IMG/VR virus record: IMGVR_UViG_3300045976_000096
Span: 1 to 64,000 of that record
DNA length: 64,000 nt
Source: a virus
Direction: 5' to 3' (one strand)
The translations under genes and the position numbers were made by a program. Shown here piece after piece: positions 17,335 to 24,579 of the stretch. The notes below the pieces were generated by a model. It did no database searches. It was not told the origin of the DNA and worked only from the letters and a program-made list of their open reading frames with translations. The stretch's first letter is position 1, and every line of letters starts with the position of its first letter.

Positions 17335-17781
17335 ATGTCTTATCACATTGAAACGCATTATCTGGAGCACATCGGCGGCACCAAGTTCTATGAGACGGTG
17401 CGCATCAGCGAGCCATCCGGCCCGTGCCTCCTGATCAAGCGCTGGGGCGCCATCGGCGTCAAGAACGGCGGCGGCCAGACCAAGTACGAGCGCGGCGACC
17501 AGGCCACCGTGCTGGGCGAGGAGCGCCAGATCCTCAACGAGAAGATGAAGAAGGGCCACAGCGAAACGCCGTTCGCCTACGGTCTGCACAAGTCGAACCG
17601 GTCCACTCTGTCGGCCGATGTGCTGCAGATCGCCGTTCACGAGCACCACGGCAGGGAAATCGCCGAATACGTTACCGAGTACTTCGGTCTCGGCGCGCCC
17701 GGCGCCGTGGTCAGCGAGGAGCCGCACGCCCCGGCACCGGCCGCGAGCGAAATGCAGGACGAGCGCTGGGGGAGTTGGTAA
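17335..17781 (+). CDS. WGR-like domain protein
   Basis: 148 residues from ATG 17335. Residues 5-75 resemble a WGR domain: YETVRISEPSGPCLLIKRWGAIG, then TKYERGDQATVLGEERQILNEKMKKGH. WGR domains occur in nucleic-acid enzymes such as PARPs and polynucleotide-modifying proteins. The C-terminal half has no known motif and ends in a flexible Ala/Pro-rich tail with DERWGSW. It is four genes upstream-linked to DNA ligase, so a repair or replication role is plausible but inferred. Confidence 0.55.
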   Translation: MSYHIETHYLEHIGGTKFYETVRISEPSGPCLLIKRWGAIGVKNGGGQTKYERGDQATVLGEERQILNEKMKKGHSETPFAYGLHKSNRSTLSADVLQIAVHEHHGREIAEYVTEYFGLGAPGAVVSEEPHAPAPAASEMQDERWGSW

Positions 17782-17993
17782 TGACGACGGTGACGCTGGC
17801 ATTTGAACATGACGCGATTGCCGACTTCGTCGAACGCCTGACGCCTGACATGCAAACCGCGGTGCGCCAAAACATGCTGTGGAACCTGCGCAACGCCATC
17901 GACTTCGAGCGCCGCCGAAAGCAGGAGCACGAAGAACTTGAACAATACATCACAGAAATCGCCGACAAGGGCGAGCACTGGGCCACATGGTAA
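17781..17993 (+). CDS. Hypothetical protein, 70 residues
   Basis: ATG overlaps the stop of the WGR-like gene (TAATG). Highly helical and charged (RRRKQEHEELEQYITEIADKG), perhaps a coiled coil. No family recognised. Confidence 0.55.
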   Translation: MTTVTLAFEHDAIADFVERLTPDMQTAVRQNMLWNLRNAIDFERRRKQEHEELEQYITEIADKGEHWATW

Positions 17994-18003
17994 GGAGAAC
18001 CCG

Positions 18004-18669
18004 ATGATCAACGAACCCATCAATCACGACACGCCGCACCCGGCCAGCGCCAGCGCCGGCCCGGACAACGCCTACTACCTGCGTCACTGCGCCGACATCG
18101 AGCGCGGCCCGGCCTACGCGGCCTGCCTGTCGCGCCTGCACGACATCGACAAGGGCGTGGCTAACGAGCGTACCAGCCAGTGCGAAAAGGCAGTGCACGA
18201 AAAGCGCTGCATCGCCGCCGGCATGCGCGAACAGGAGACCCTGGCAGGCAAGGCGCTGTTCTACTTCCCGCGCAGCAACAAGCCATTCCTGCCGGTGCAG
18301 GTCGCGGGCGACTTCGGCATCCTGATCACCAACCTGACCGATCCCGCACTGGTCCCGAAGAAGGGCGCGCCTGCGCCCGCGAGAAAGCCCGTAGCGCCCG
18401 CCAAAACGCTCGACGAGCACCTGACCCACGCGACCACCGCCGGCTTCGCAGAAGCGCTGAATAGTGCGATTGCGGACACGCCTGCCCGATCGGCAGACGA
18501 ACCGGCAAAACCCGCGCCCGCAATCACCCCGAAACCCGCGCCAGTGGCGGCTCCCCAGCCGCCGGCGCAACCGGCAAAGCCGGCCCTGGCGATGCTGCCG
18601 GGGGAAACGCCTTTGCAATACGCCCGCCGCCGTCTCGCGGCCAATACCACCAAAACTGAGGACGCATGA
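18004..18669 (+). CDS. Hypothetical protein with Pro/Ala-rich tail
   Basis: 221 residues from ATG 18004, behind TAAGGAG. Residues 1-120 look folded, with several Cys (LRHCADIERG, YAACLSRLHDI) and FYFPRSNKPFLPVQVAG. The rest is a low-complexity Pro/Ala/Lys linker ending in a short conserved-looking helix (GETPLQYARRRLAAN). The stop overlaps the ligase ATG, so the two are co-translated. Function unknown. Confidence 0.55.
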   Translation: MINEPINHDTPHPASASAGPDNAYYLRHCADIERGPAYAACLSRLHDIDKGVANERTSQCEKAVHEKRCIAAGMREQETLAGKALFYFPRSNKPFLPVQVAGDFGILITNLTDPALVPKKGAPAPARKPVAPAKTLDEHLTHATTAGFAEALNSAIADTPARSADEPAKPAPAITPKPAPVAAPQPPAQPAKPALAMLPGETPLQYARRRLAANTTKTEDA

Positions 18670-20072
18670 ACTCTAACGAAATTTTCGACCTGATCGAACA
18701 GGTCGCCCGCACGCCTGGGAAGAACGACAAGATCGCGCTGTTGAAGAACAGCGCCGGCGACGAAATGCTCAAGCAGGTGATGGCGGCCGCCTACAACCCG
18801 CTGACCAGCTATGGCATCCGCAAGGTGCCCGAACAGAATCATGAGGCGGTGCGCGGTGGCCGCGAATTCGTGGAACTGACTTGGCAGCTGGTCAGCGACA
18901 TGGCTGCGCGCAAGCTGACTGGCCACGCCATGCTGGCGGCAGTACAGGATGAAATGAACGAGCTGGCGCCTAAAAGCGCAGAGTTGCTCAAGCGCATCAT
19001 CCTGAAGGACATGCGCGCCGGCTTCGACGAGGGCACGGTCGCGAAAGTCTGGCCCGGCCTGGTGCCGGACTTCCCATACATGCGCTGCTGCCTGCCGAAG
19101 GACGCCAAGATGGAAGCCTGGCCGTGGGCCGACGGCAACATCAGCCAGGAAAAAGCCGACGGCATGTTCGCCAACGTCAACCATGAGGAAGGCGGCAACG
19201 TCTTCATCTACAGCCGGCAGGGCACCATGTTCCCGATGGAGAAGTTCGAGGCGCTGGCCGACGCGGTGCGACACGCACTCGCGCGCGGCACGCAGAACCA
19301 CGGCGAAATCCTGGTGCTGCGCGACGGGCAAGTGCTGGCGCGCGAAATCGGCAACGGCATCATGAACTCGGTTCTGAAGGGCGGCGATTTCGGCCCAGGC
19401 GAAGTCCCGATGTTCCTCGTCTGGGACCAGATTCCGCTGGCTGCCGTTCAGCCCAAGGGCAAGGTCGACACGCCCTACGCGGCCCGCCTGGCCGGCCTGA
19501 TTCAGCAGTTGCGGCGCGTGCCGGGCAGTGGCGCGGTCCAGTTGATCCCGACCCGGATCGTCCGCTCGCTCGAGGACGCCTACAAGCACTACGGCGAACT
19601 GCTGGCCCAAGGCAAGGAAGGCACCATCATCAAGAACCGCAACGCGATCTGGAAGGATGGCACCAGCAAGGAGCAGGTCAAGCTGAAACTGGAATTCGAG
19701 GTCGACCTGGAAGTGACGGCGATCGTGCCGGGCAACGCCAACACCAAGAACGCTGGCCGCGCCGGCTCCCTGTCGTGCGAGACGTCCGACGGCCTCCTGG
19801 TGGTCGACGTGGCCATCAAGGGCGAGGCGATGCGCGACGACGTCGACGCCAACCCGGACAGCTGGATCGGCAAGATCATGCCCGTCACGGCCAACATGAT
19901 CATGAAGCCGAGCGCGTCGGGCGACATGCACTCCCTGTTCCTGCCGCGCTTCACCCAGGCCACGCCGCGCGCCGACAAGACGGTCGCGGACACCTTGCCA
20001 CGCGCGCTGGCCATCGAGGACGCCGCCAAGCAGGGCAAGAAGATCGCCGACGACTGGAAGGAGGCAGCATGA
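18666..20072 (+). CDS. ATP-dependent DNA ligase
   Basis: 468 residues. Motif I is K163-A-D-G (the adenylated Lys), motif IV is EGTIIKN, and motif V is EQVKLKLEFEVDLEV, followed by an OB-fold-like C-terminus (DSWIGKIMPVTANMI). The helical N-domain of ~150 residues resembles T4-type ligases. It seals nicks during replication and recombination by an ATP-dependent mechanism. Confidence 0.88.
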   Translation: MNSNEIFDLIEQVARTPGKNDKIALLKNSAGDEMLKQVMAAAYNPLTSYGIRKVPEQNHEAVRGGREFVELTWQLVSDMAARKLTGHAMLAAVQDEMNELAPKSAELLKRIILKDMRAGFDEGTVAKVWPGLVPDFPYMRCCLPKDAKMEAWPWADGNISQEKADGMFANVNHEEGGNVFIYSRQGTMFPMEKFEALADAVRHALARGTQNHGEILVLRDGQVLAREIGNGIMNSVLKGGDFGPGEVPMFLVWDQIPLAAVQPKGKVDTPYAARLAGLIQQLRRVPGSGAVQLIPTRIVRSLEDAYKHYGELLAQGKEGTIIKNRNAIWKDGTSKEQVKLKLEFEVDLEVTAIVPGNANTKNAGRAGSLSCETSDGLLVVDVAIKGEAMRDDVDANPDSWIGKIMPVTANMIMKPSASGDMHSLFLPRFTQATPRADKTVADTLPRALAIEDAAKQGKKIADDWKEAA

Positions 20073-20431
20073 AGATCACCGGAGAGCAGATCGCCGAACA
20101 GCTGCGCGCCGCAGGCAAGGAAGTGCAGTATTTCCCGCTTCAGCTGAGCGCGCCGAACCGTTCGCCGTTCACGATGGGCAGCTATAGCCTGAACACGATC
20201 GCCGAAGCGGTCAACGCGATCCCTGGCATTGCCATGATCGAGACGATGGAGCTGGTCGGCGTCAAGGGCGGCAAGGAAATTCCATTGGGTGAAGCGCCGC
20301 TTTCGCCCGAATTGAAGGCTCGCGAAATCTGTCGCCAGTATGGCGAAGACCCGGACGACGAAGATAGCCTGATCATGGGCGCGCTCATGGAACTGATTAA
20401 CTGGCAGAACAAGCAAAGGATTGCAGTATGA
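20069..20431 (+). CDS. Hypothetical protein, 120 residues
   Basis: ATG overlaps the ligase stop. The C-terminus (KAREICRQYGEDPDDEDSLI) resembles acidic ends of several small phage proteins, but no function is known. Stop overlaps the next ATG. Probably translated as part of the ligase operon. Confidence 0.55.
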   Translation: MKITGEQIAEQLRAAGKEVQYFPLQLSAPNRSPFTMGSYSLNTIAEAVNAIPGIAMIETMELVGVKGGKEIPLGEAPLSPELKAREICRQYGEDPDDEDSLIMGALMELINWQNKQRIAV

Positions 20432-20805
20432 AGCACACATTCACCATCACGGTCGACACGCCTGACGCCGCCCTGGCCGACATGATCCGCACTGGTGTAG
20501 TCAAGCAGACCCACGAACTGACCAACCACACCGGCATCGTGGAGGTCAGCCGCATCACCACCGACGAAGCCGACGAGTTGGATAAGCTGTACGTGGCCGC
20601 CGCCCATGACGAATACCACAAGGACGGCGAAATCGAAATCGACGAAGGCGCCGCGGTGTCCTACGGCGACGATCGTGGTGCCTACGTGGCGGCATGGGTC
20701 TGGGTGGACGAGAACCCGGTGATCGCCAGCGCGCGCGAGGCGCTGGAAGCGATCGAGGACCGCCGCGCAGAACTCAACGATAGTGAGGGCGGCAACTGTG
20801 ACTGA
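20428..20805 (+). CDS. Hypothetical acidic protein, 125 residues
   Basis: Begins MKHTFTITVDTPDAALADM with a beta-alpha pattern, followed by a highly acidic middle (HKDGEIEIDEGAAVSYGDD) and a C-terminal helix (ASAREALEAIEDRRAELN). No family recognised. It overlaps both neighbours by a few bases. Confidence 0.55.
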   Translation: MKHTFTITVDTPDAALADMIRTGVVKQTHELTNHTGIVEVSRITTDEADELDKLYVAAAHDEYHKDGEIEIDEGAAVSYGDDRGAYVAAWVWVDENPVIASAREALEAIEDRRAELNDSEGGNCD

Positions 20806-20986
20806 TGTCGAACTGCAGGCGCTGCGCGCGACGATGCCCTGGACTGAGCAATCCCTGACCAACGGGCGCCACACACTCATCCGCATCGTCGACAATCAGG
20901 GCAGGGAGGTGCCATTGCTGACACTCACCCGGTTCATGGTCGCGATCAGTGGCAAGCTCGCGACAAGGGAGGGCAGCAATGGATGA
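20798..20986 (+). CDS. Hypothetical protein, 62 residues
   Basis: Start taken as GTG 20798 (VTDVELQALRATMPWTEQ), with GAGGG upstream and an 8-base overlap with the previous gene; an ATT-type extension upstream to 20783 is less likely. The stop overlaps the next ATG region. No function recognised. Confidence 0.45.
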   Translation: MTDVELQALRATMPWTEQSLTNGRHTLIRIVDNQGREVPLLTLTRFMVAISGKLATREGSNG

Positions 20987-21212
20987 CGAACTGTACTGGT
21001 ATGCGCTGGTCTTCCAGAAGTCAGTCCAGAATAGTGCCGGCTACTCAGCAACGACCACGGCGTCGATCTACATGGGCTGGCCCAGCCGCAAGGTGACGCT
21101 GGAGCGCATCGCAGCTGCCAAGAAGGGTGTCGATGTACCGGATGACGCCGTCATAATTTCGTGCAGCTATCTCGGCTTCATGACGCGCGCCGAATTCACC
21201 GGCGAGCTGTAA
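20979..21212 (+). CDS. Hypothetical protein, 77 residues
   Basis: ATG 20979 preceded by GGGAGG. Sequence begins MDDELYWYALVFQKSV and has a central LERIAAAKKGVDVPDDAVII. It is the last gene of the helicase-ligase run, directly followed by a strong terminator. No family recognised. Confidence 0.55.
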   Translation: MDDELYWYALVFQKSVQNSAGYSATTTASIYMGWPSRKVTLERIAAAKKGVDVPDDAVIISCSYLGFMTRAEFTGEL

Positions 21213-21216
21213 TCCA

Positions 21217-21247
21217 GGGTGCCGCGTTCTGCGGCACCCTCCATTTT
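21217..21247 (+). terminator. Intrinsic terminator of the replication operon
   Basis: GGGTGCCGC and GCGGCACCC form a perfect 9-bp stem with a 5-base loop, followed by a T-rich stretch. Confidence 0.85.
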
Positions 21248-21339
21248 CACAAATACAGTCGGCCAAAAGCCACATTACTTGTGCGCATGTTGCGCTCGGG
21301 CAAAGCCACGGATAGAATGCATGCATCAGTTCGGTGCAA

Positions 21340-21366
21340 TAAAAAAGGCGCTCATCGAGCGCCTTG
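21340..21366 (-). terminator. Intrinsic terminator of the leftward regulator gene
   Basis: AAGGCGCTC and GAGCGCCTT form a 9-bp stem (21345-21364); six A on the plus strand give the T run on the minus strand. It closes the only leftward gene. Confidence 0.85.
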
Positions 21367-21383
21367 CGGTGGAGAGGTCAAGA

Positions 21384-21848
21384 TCAATCGCCCAGCACGG
21401 CATTTTCAGGCTTGAGCCTGGAAATCACGTCCAGAAGCGCAGCCTTTTCTTCCTCGGTGCGAATTTTCGGATTCGACACGTTGGAGCGGCGGATCAGGTT
21501 GATGATTTCCATTTCGTTGTCGGTGATCAAGGGCGCGCGCAGCACGTATTCGTTCAGCGCTTCCCAGTTCTCCGGTTCGTATTCCTGCATGACCAGTTGG
21601 TACAGATGGACCGGGTCGACGCCGAGGGCATGCGCCATCGGGCCGATCTTGGCCGTCGGCAGCTTGGTCTTGCCCTGCTTGATCATGGTGATGATGTTCG
21701 GCTTGTTGAAACCTGCCTCGCGCGCAATCTCCAGCTGCGACTTGCCGCACAGGTTCACCTGCTGGCTGATGTACTCGGCCACGGTGATGTTGTGACGGCC
21801 GCTGGTGCGGCGGGCGGGAACCCGTGATTCGGACAGAACTGCGTGCAT
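21384..21848 (-). CDS. XRE-type HTH transcriptional regulator
   Basis: 154 residues and the only clear leftward gene of the window. An XRE/lambda-repressor-type HTH lies at residues ~36-86 (SQLEIAREAGFNKPNIITMI, then KIGPMAHALGVDPVHLYQL). The rest is helical with no peptidase motif. Start is ATG 21848, with TTGGAG upstream; a TTG at 21926 would overlap its own -10 box. Its leader holds one copy of the dispersed AGTCA-type operator, which suggests autoregulation and makes it the prime candidate for control of the sites across the window. This link is inferred. Confidence 0.8.
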   Translation of the reverse strand: MHAVLSESRVPARRTSGRHNITVAEYISQQVNLCGKSQLEIAREAGFNKPNIITMIKQGKTKLPTAKIGPMAHALGVDPVHLYQLVMQEYEPENWEALNEYVLRAPLITDNEMEIINLIRRSNVSNPKIRTEEEKAALLDVISRLKPENAVLGD

Positions 21849-21884
21849 AATTGTTAGCTCCAAGATATTGATATGTGACAAGAA

Positions 21885-21917
21885 AGTCATAAGTGATTGA
21901 TTTACGATCTCATTATA
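21885..21917 (-). promoter_or_regulatory. Promoter and operator of the leftward regulator
   Basis: On the minus strand, TATAAT lies at 21917-21912. The core AATCA-CTTA-TGACT (21898-21885) follows 13 bases later, at about the start of transcription, a position suited to autorepression. Confidence 0.65.
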
Positions 21918-22021
21918 GCGCGTCAAATTCTAAAAAGTGTGAGCCCGGTCGACTTGGGGCGTGAAAAAAGATATTTTTTTTTCAATTAAGATGTTCCCGG
22001 AGCAGGAAACGTTGGCTCCTG

Positions 22022-22080
22022 TCGCTGACTTATCTCTGTGTTTCCGTGCGATGACTAACTAAGCGGTGAAGTATAATCAC
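22022..22080 (+). promoter_or_regulatory. Degenerate class I promoter with extra half-site
   Basis: ACTAA-GCGG-TGAAG followed at once by TATAAT (22072-22077) keeps the class I spacing with a decayed core. A half-site GCTGACTTATCTC at 22024-22036 lies upstream. Divergent from the regulator gene. Confidence 0.5.
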
Positions 22081-22134
22081 CTGTAAGATTTGACCTACAA
22101 GATTTATCAACAACAACCTGGAGAGACCCACAGC

Positions 22135-22335
22135 ATGTCCGTAGCCACCCCATCCTACATCAGCGCCGTCCACGAAGAAATCAGCCAGGAGCAGTTCTGC
22201 GACCTGCTCGAAGTCTCCAGTATTCTCGGGTCCACCGACCTCGGTGGCGCCCAGGCCCACACCGTACTGCATCCGCACCAGGGCCGCATCGTCCTGTTCG
22301 ACACCGCGGCCCGCTACCTGGCCATTCGCCTGTAG
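22135..22335 (+). CDS. Hypothetical protein, 66 residues
   Basis: ATG 22135 behind CTGGAGAG. Sequence MSVATPSYISAVHEEISQ then a short hydrophobic/beta part (GRIVLFDTAARYLAIRL). It is a one-gene unit between a promoter and a structured terminator, and lies divergent to the regulator. That position is typical for a cro/antirepressor-like gene, but no HTH can be seen. Confidence 0.5.
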   Translation: MSVATPSYISAVHEEISQEQFCDLLEVSSILGSTDLGGAQAHTVLHPHQGRIVLFDTAARYLAIRL

Positions 22336-22339
22336 AATA

Positions 22340-22418
22340 CCCGTCCGTTCCGTCTCGCCCGTCGGCGCTGCGCAGGAAACAGCATAAATGCTGCTTGCGC
22401 ATCCTGACGGGTTTTTTT
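22340..22418 (+). terminator. Long structured terminator
   Basis: CCCGTC (22358-22363, with a second copy at 22340-22345) pairs with GACGGG (22406-22411), followed by seven T. Inside lie TGCGCA (22369-22374) with TGCGCA (22396-22401) and CAGC (22380-22383) with GCTG (22390-22393). The stacked stems make an unusually long RNA hairpin. Confidence 0.65.
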
Positions 22419-22431
22419 ATGATGTTATCTG

Positions 22432-22456
22432 TCAGTCACGAATGACTATATAAGGG
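22432..22456 (+). promoter_or_regulatory. Class I operator-promoter (AGTCA-CGAA-TGACT + TATAAG)
   Basis: Perfect core at 22434-22447 and TATAAG at 22449-22454, one base further than in the other class I sites. Precedes the CobT-like gene. Confidence 0.6.
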
Positions 22457-22464
22457 AAATCGAA

Positions 22465-24450
22465 ATGTCAATGAGCGAACGGATCATGATCATGCGGGAG
22501 GCGACCGTCACCCTCACGCAAATGCTGGCGGGCAAGGGCGTGCAAGTCACGCAGCGCGGCGTCAGCGCTTTCGTGCGGGCCGACAAGGACGGCAAGCCGT
22601 ATCTGGTCAACCTGCCGTATATCCCCGATAATGCCGACGAGGTGCTGCTGGACGCGATCCAGGGCTTCCTCGACCACGAGGTCGCGCACATCCTGTTCAC
22701 CGAGTTCCCGCTGATGGAGCAAGCACACAAGGCCGGCGCCGGCGGCATGCTGAACCTGATCGAGGACAGCCGCATCGAGCGCGAAATGGCCAACCGCTTC
22801 CAGGGCAGCGCCGAGAACATGGCGCGCATGGGTAAGTTCTTCCTCGACAAGTACACGCTGCCGCGCATGAAGGAGGCGCTGAAAACGGGCGACACCGACA
22901 CGCTGGTCGGCGTCTTGACCGTGCCGCTGGTGCGCATGATGGCCGGCCAGCAAATCTTCGCCGAGTTCATGAAGGACAAGATGCATCACGTCCAGGACGT
23001 CTACGACAAGATCAAGGACTTGCAGCCGAAGATCGCCCGCGTCGGCAGCACCCGCGAATGCCTGGACCTGGCCAAGACCATCGTCAAGCGTCTGCGCGAC
23101 GGCGACCCGGCCGCCGGCAGCGATCCCGACCCGAGCGCCCCGCCACCGCCGAAGGGCGCGGGCGGCAAGAGCAAAGGCGCCGGCAAGGCATCCAAGCCGG
23201 GCAAGAAAGACCCCGACGAGGAGGAAAAGAAGGACGAGGAAGAAGGCGAGGGCGAGGAGGAAGGCAAGCCCGAGGACGAGGAAGGCGAGGAAGAAGCCGC
23301 CGCAGCCGGTGGCGACGAGGAAGCCGACGGTGATGAAGGCGACGGCAAGGGCGAACTGGCGAGCGACCAGGACGAGGGTGACGGCGAAGGCGGCGAAGCG
23401 GCCGGCGGCCCGATGACCCCGCCGGACCCGGACGCCGAAACCGATGTCAGCCAGTCGTCGGCGATTTCGTGGGAGGCGATCGACCGCGAGACGGCGAAGG
23501 ACTACGACGATGTCGCGTCCGGCCTGATCACCGACAAGGCCACCGCGATGGCCAAGCACGCCGAATACCTCGTCTACTCGACCGACCAGGACATCATCGA
23601 AACCATGAAGGTCGGCAGCGGCTACAAGGACACGATGCTGACCGGGCTGCAGGACGCGGTCGACCACATGGTCGGGCCGCTGCAGAAGGACTTGGAGCGC
23701 GCGATCGCGGCCAAGAGCCTGTCTCACTGGAACCCTGGCCACCGCAGCGGGCGCCTGAACGCGGCCGCGCTGTCGCGCCTGGCCGTCAACGACCCGCGCG
23801 TGTTCCGCCGCAAGACCGAGACGACAACCAAGGACGTGGCGGTGCAGCTGGTGGTCGACATGTCCGGTTCGATGGATGGCGAGAAGATCACCACTGCGGC
23901 CCAGTCGGCGTACGCGCTGGCGGCCACCCTGGACCGGATCGGCATCACCAGCGAAGTGATCTGCTTCACCACCGGCATGGGATATTGCGGCGACCTTTCC
24001 ACGCTGCACGCGGAGGAGGCCAAGATCGGACGCAAGTTCAGCCGCGCGGAGCAGCTGTACATGCCGATCCTCAAGGGTGCCGGCGAGCGCATGTCCACCG
24101 ATGTCAAGAAGCGCTTCGCCTGGCTGCCGCACTGCTCGTCGCTGCGCAACAACGTCGATGGCGAATCGGTGCAGATTGCCGGGCACCGCCTGCTGTCCAG
24201 GAAGGAAAAGGGTAAGATCCTGATCGTCCTGTCCGACGGCGCGCCGCACGCATACGGTGAAACCCGCACGCTCGGGCCGCACCTGAAAAAGGTGGTGGAG
24301 AACCTGACCCGTGCCGGCGTGAAAGTGATTGGCATCGGCATCCAGTCGTCCGAGGTTCGCAAGTACTATCCGAAGAACTTCATGATCAACAACGTGTCCG
24401 AGCTGCCGTCTGTCGTGATGAAGGAATTGCGCCAGCTGATTGCCGCATAA
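22465..24450 (+). CDS. CobT-like VWA-domain protein with HExxH motif
   Basis: 661 residues. The N-domain has LDHEVAHILFTEF with an HExxH zinc motif (His71 to His75). Residues ~210-320 are a very acidic Lys/Glu/Asp-rich linker. The C-terminal VWA domain carries a MIDAS start DMSGSM (Asp465) and ILIVLSDGAPHAYGE. The layout matches CobT, the VWA partner of CobS in cobaltochelatase-type and MoxR/VWA complexes. The next gene is the matching AAA+ ATPase. In phages such pairs are known but their target is uncertain; a chaperone or remodelling role is inferred. Confidence 0.75.
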   Translation: MSMSERIMIMREATVTLTQMLAGKGVQVTQRGVSAFVRADKDGKPYLVNLPYIPDNADEVLLDAIQGFLDHEVAHILFTEFPLMEQAHKAGAGGMLNLIEDSRIEREMANRFQGSAENMARMGKFFLDKYTLPRMKEALKTGDTDTLVGVLTVPLVRMMAGQQIFAEFMKDKMHHVQDVYDKIKDLQPKIARVGSTRECLDLAKTIVKRLRDGDPAAGSDPDPSAPPPPKGAGGKSKGAGKASKPGKKDPDEEEKKDEEEGEGEEEGKPEDEEGEEEAAAAGGDEEADGDEGDGKGELASDQDEGDGEGGEAAGGPMTPPDPDAETDVSQSSAISWEAIDRETAKDYDDVASGLITDKATAMAKHAEYLVYSTDQDIIETMKVGSGYKDTMLTGLQDAVDHMVGPLQKDLERAIAAKSLSHWNPGHRSGRLNAAALSRLAVNDPRVFRRKTETTTKDVAVQLVVDMSGSMDGEKITTAAQSAYALAATLDRIGITSEVICFTTGMGYCGDLSTLHAEEAKIGRKFSRAEQLYMPILKGAGERMSTDVKKRFAWLPHCSSLRNNVDGESVQIAGHRLLSRKEKGKILIVLSDGAPHAYGETRTLGPHLKKVVENLTRAGVKVIGIGIQSSEVRKYYPKNFMINNVSELPSVVMKELRQLIAA

Positions 24451-24462
24451 ACCGCGTCAGGC

Positions 24463-24520
24463 AACCTGCCCGGATCAGTCAATGCTGACTTGCGAATCCG
24501 GGCAGGGCTGCGTATGATTC
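24463..24520 (+). promoter_or_regulatory. Class II operator-promoter with 11-bp outer dyad
   Basis: Core AGTCA-ATGC-TGACT at 24477-24490 abuts TTGCGA (-35, 24490-24495); TATGAT (-10, 24513-24518) follows after exactly 17 bases. CCTGCCCGGAT (24465-24475) and ATCCGGGCAGG (24496-24506) are perfectly complementary. Confidence 0.75.
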
Positions 24521-24579
24521 TACCTGTCGCAGCAATATTTTTACTAATCGGGCAAGTCGCCCACAAGGAGGATGTCTTA

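Noticed and set aside
18261-19931. Antisense open frame of 556 codons
   Set aside because: Shadow of the ligase and its upstream neighbour; no motif and no promoter on that strand.
24490-24579. Upstream extension of the CobS-like protein
   Set aside because: The extension is encoded by promoter DNA downstream of the operator; the ATG at 24580 has a strong Shine-Dalgarno.
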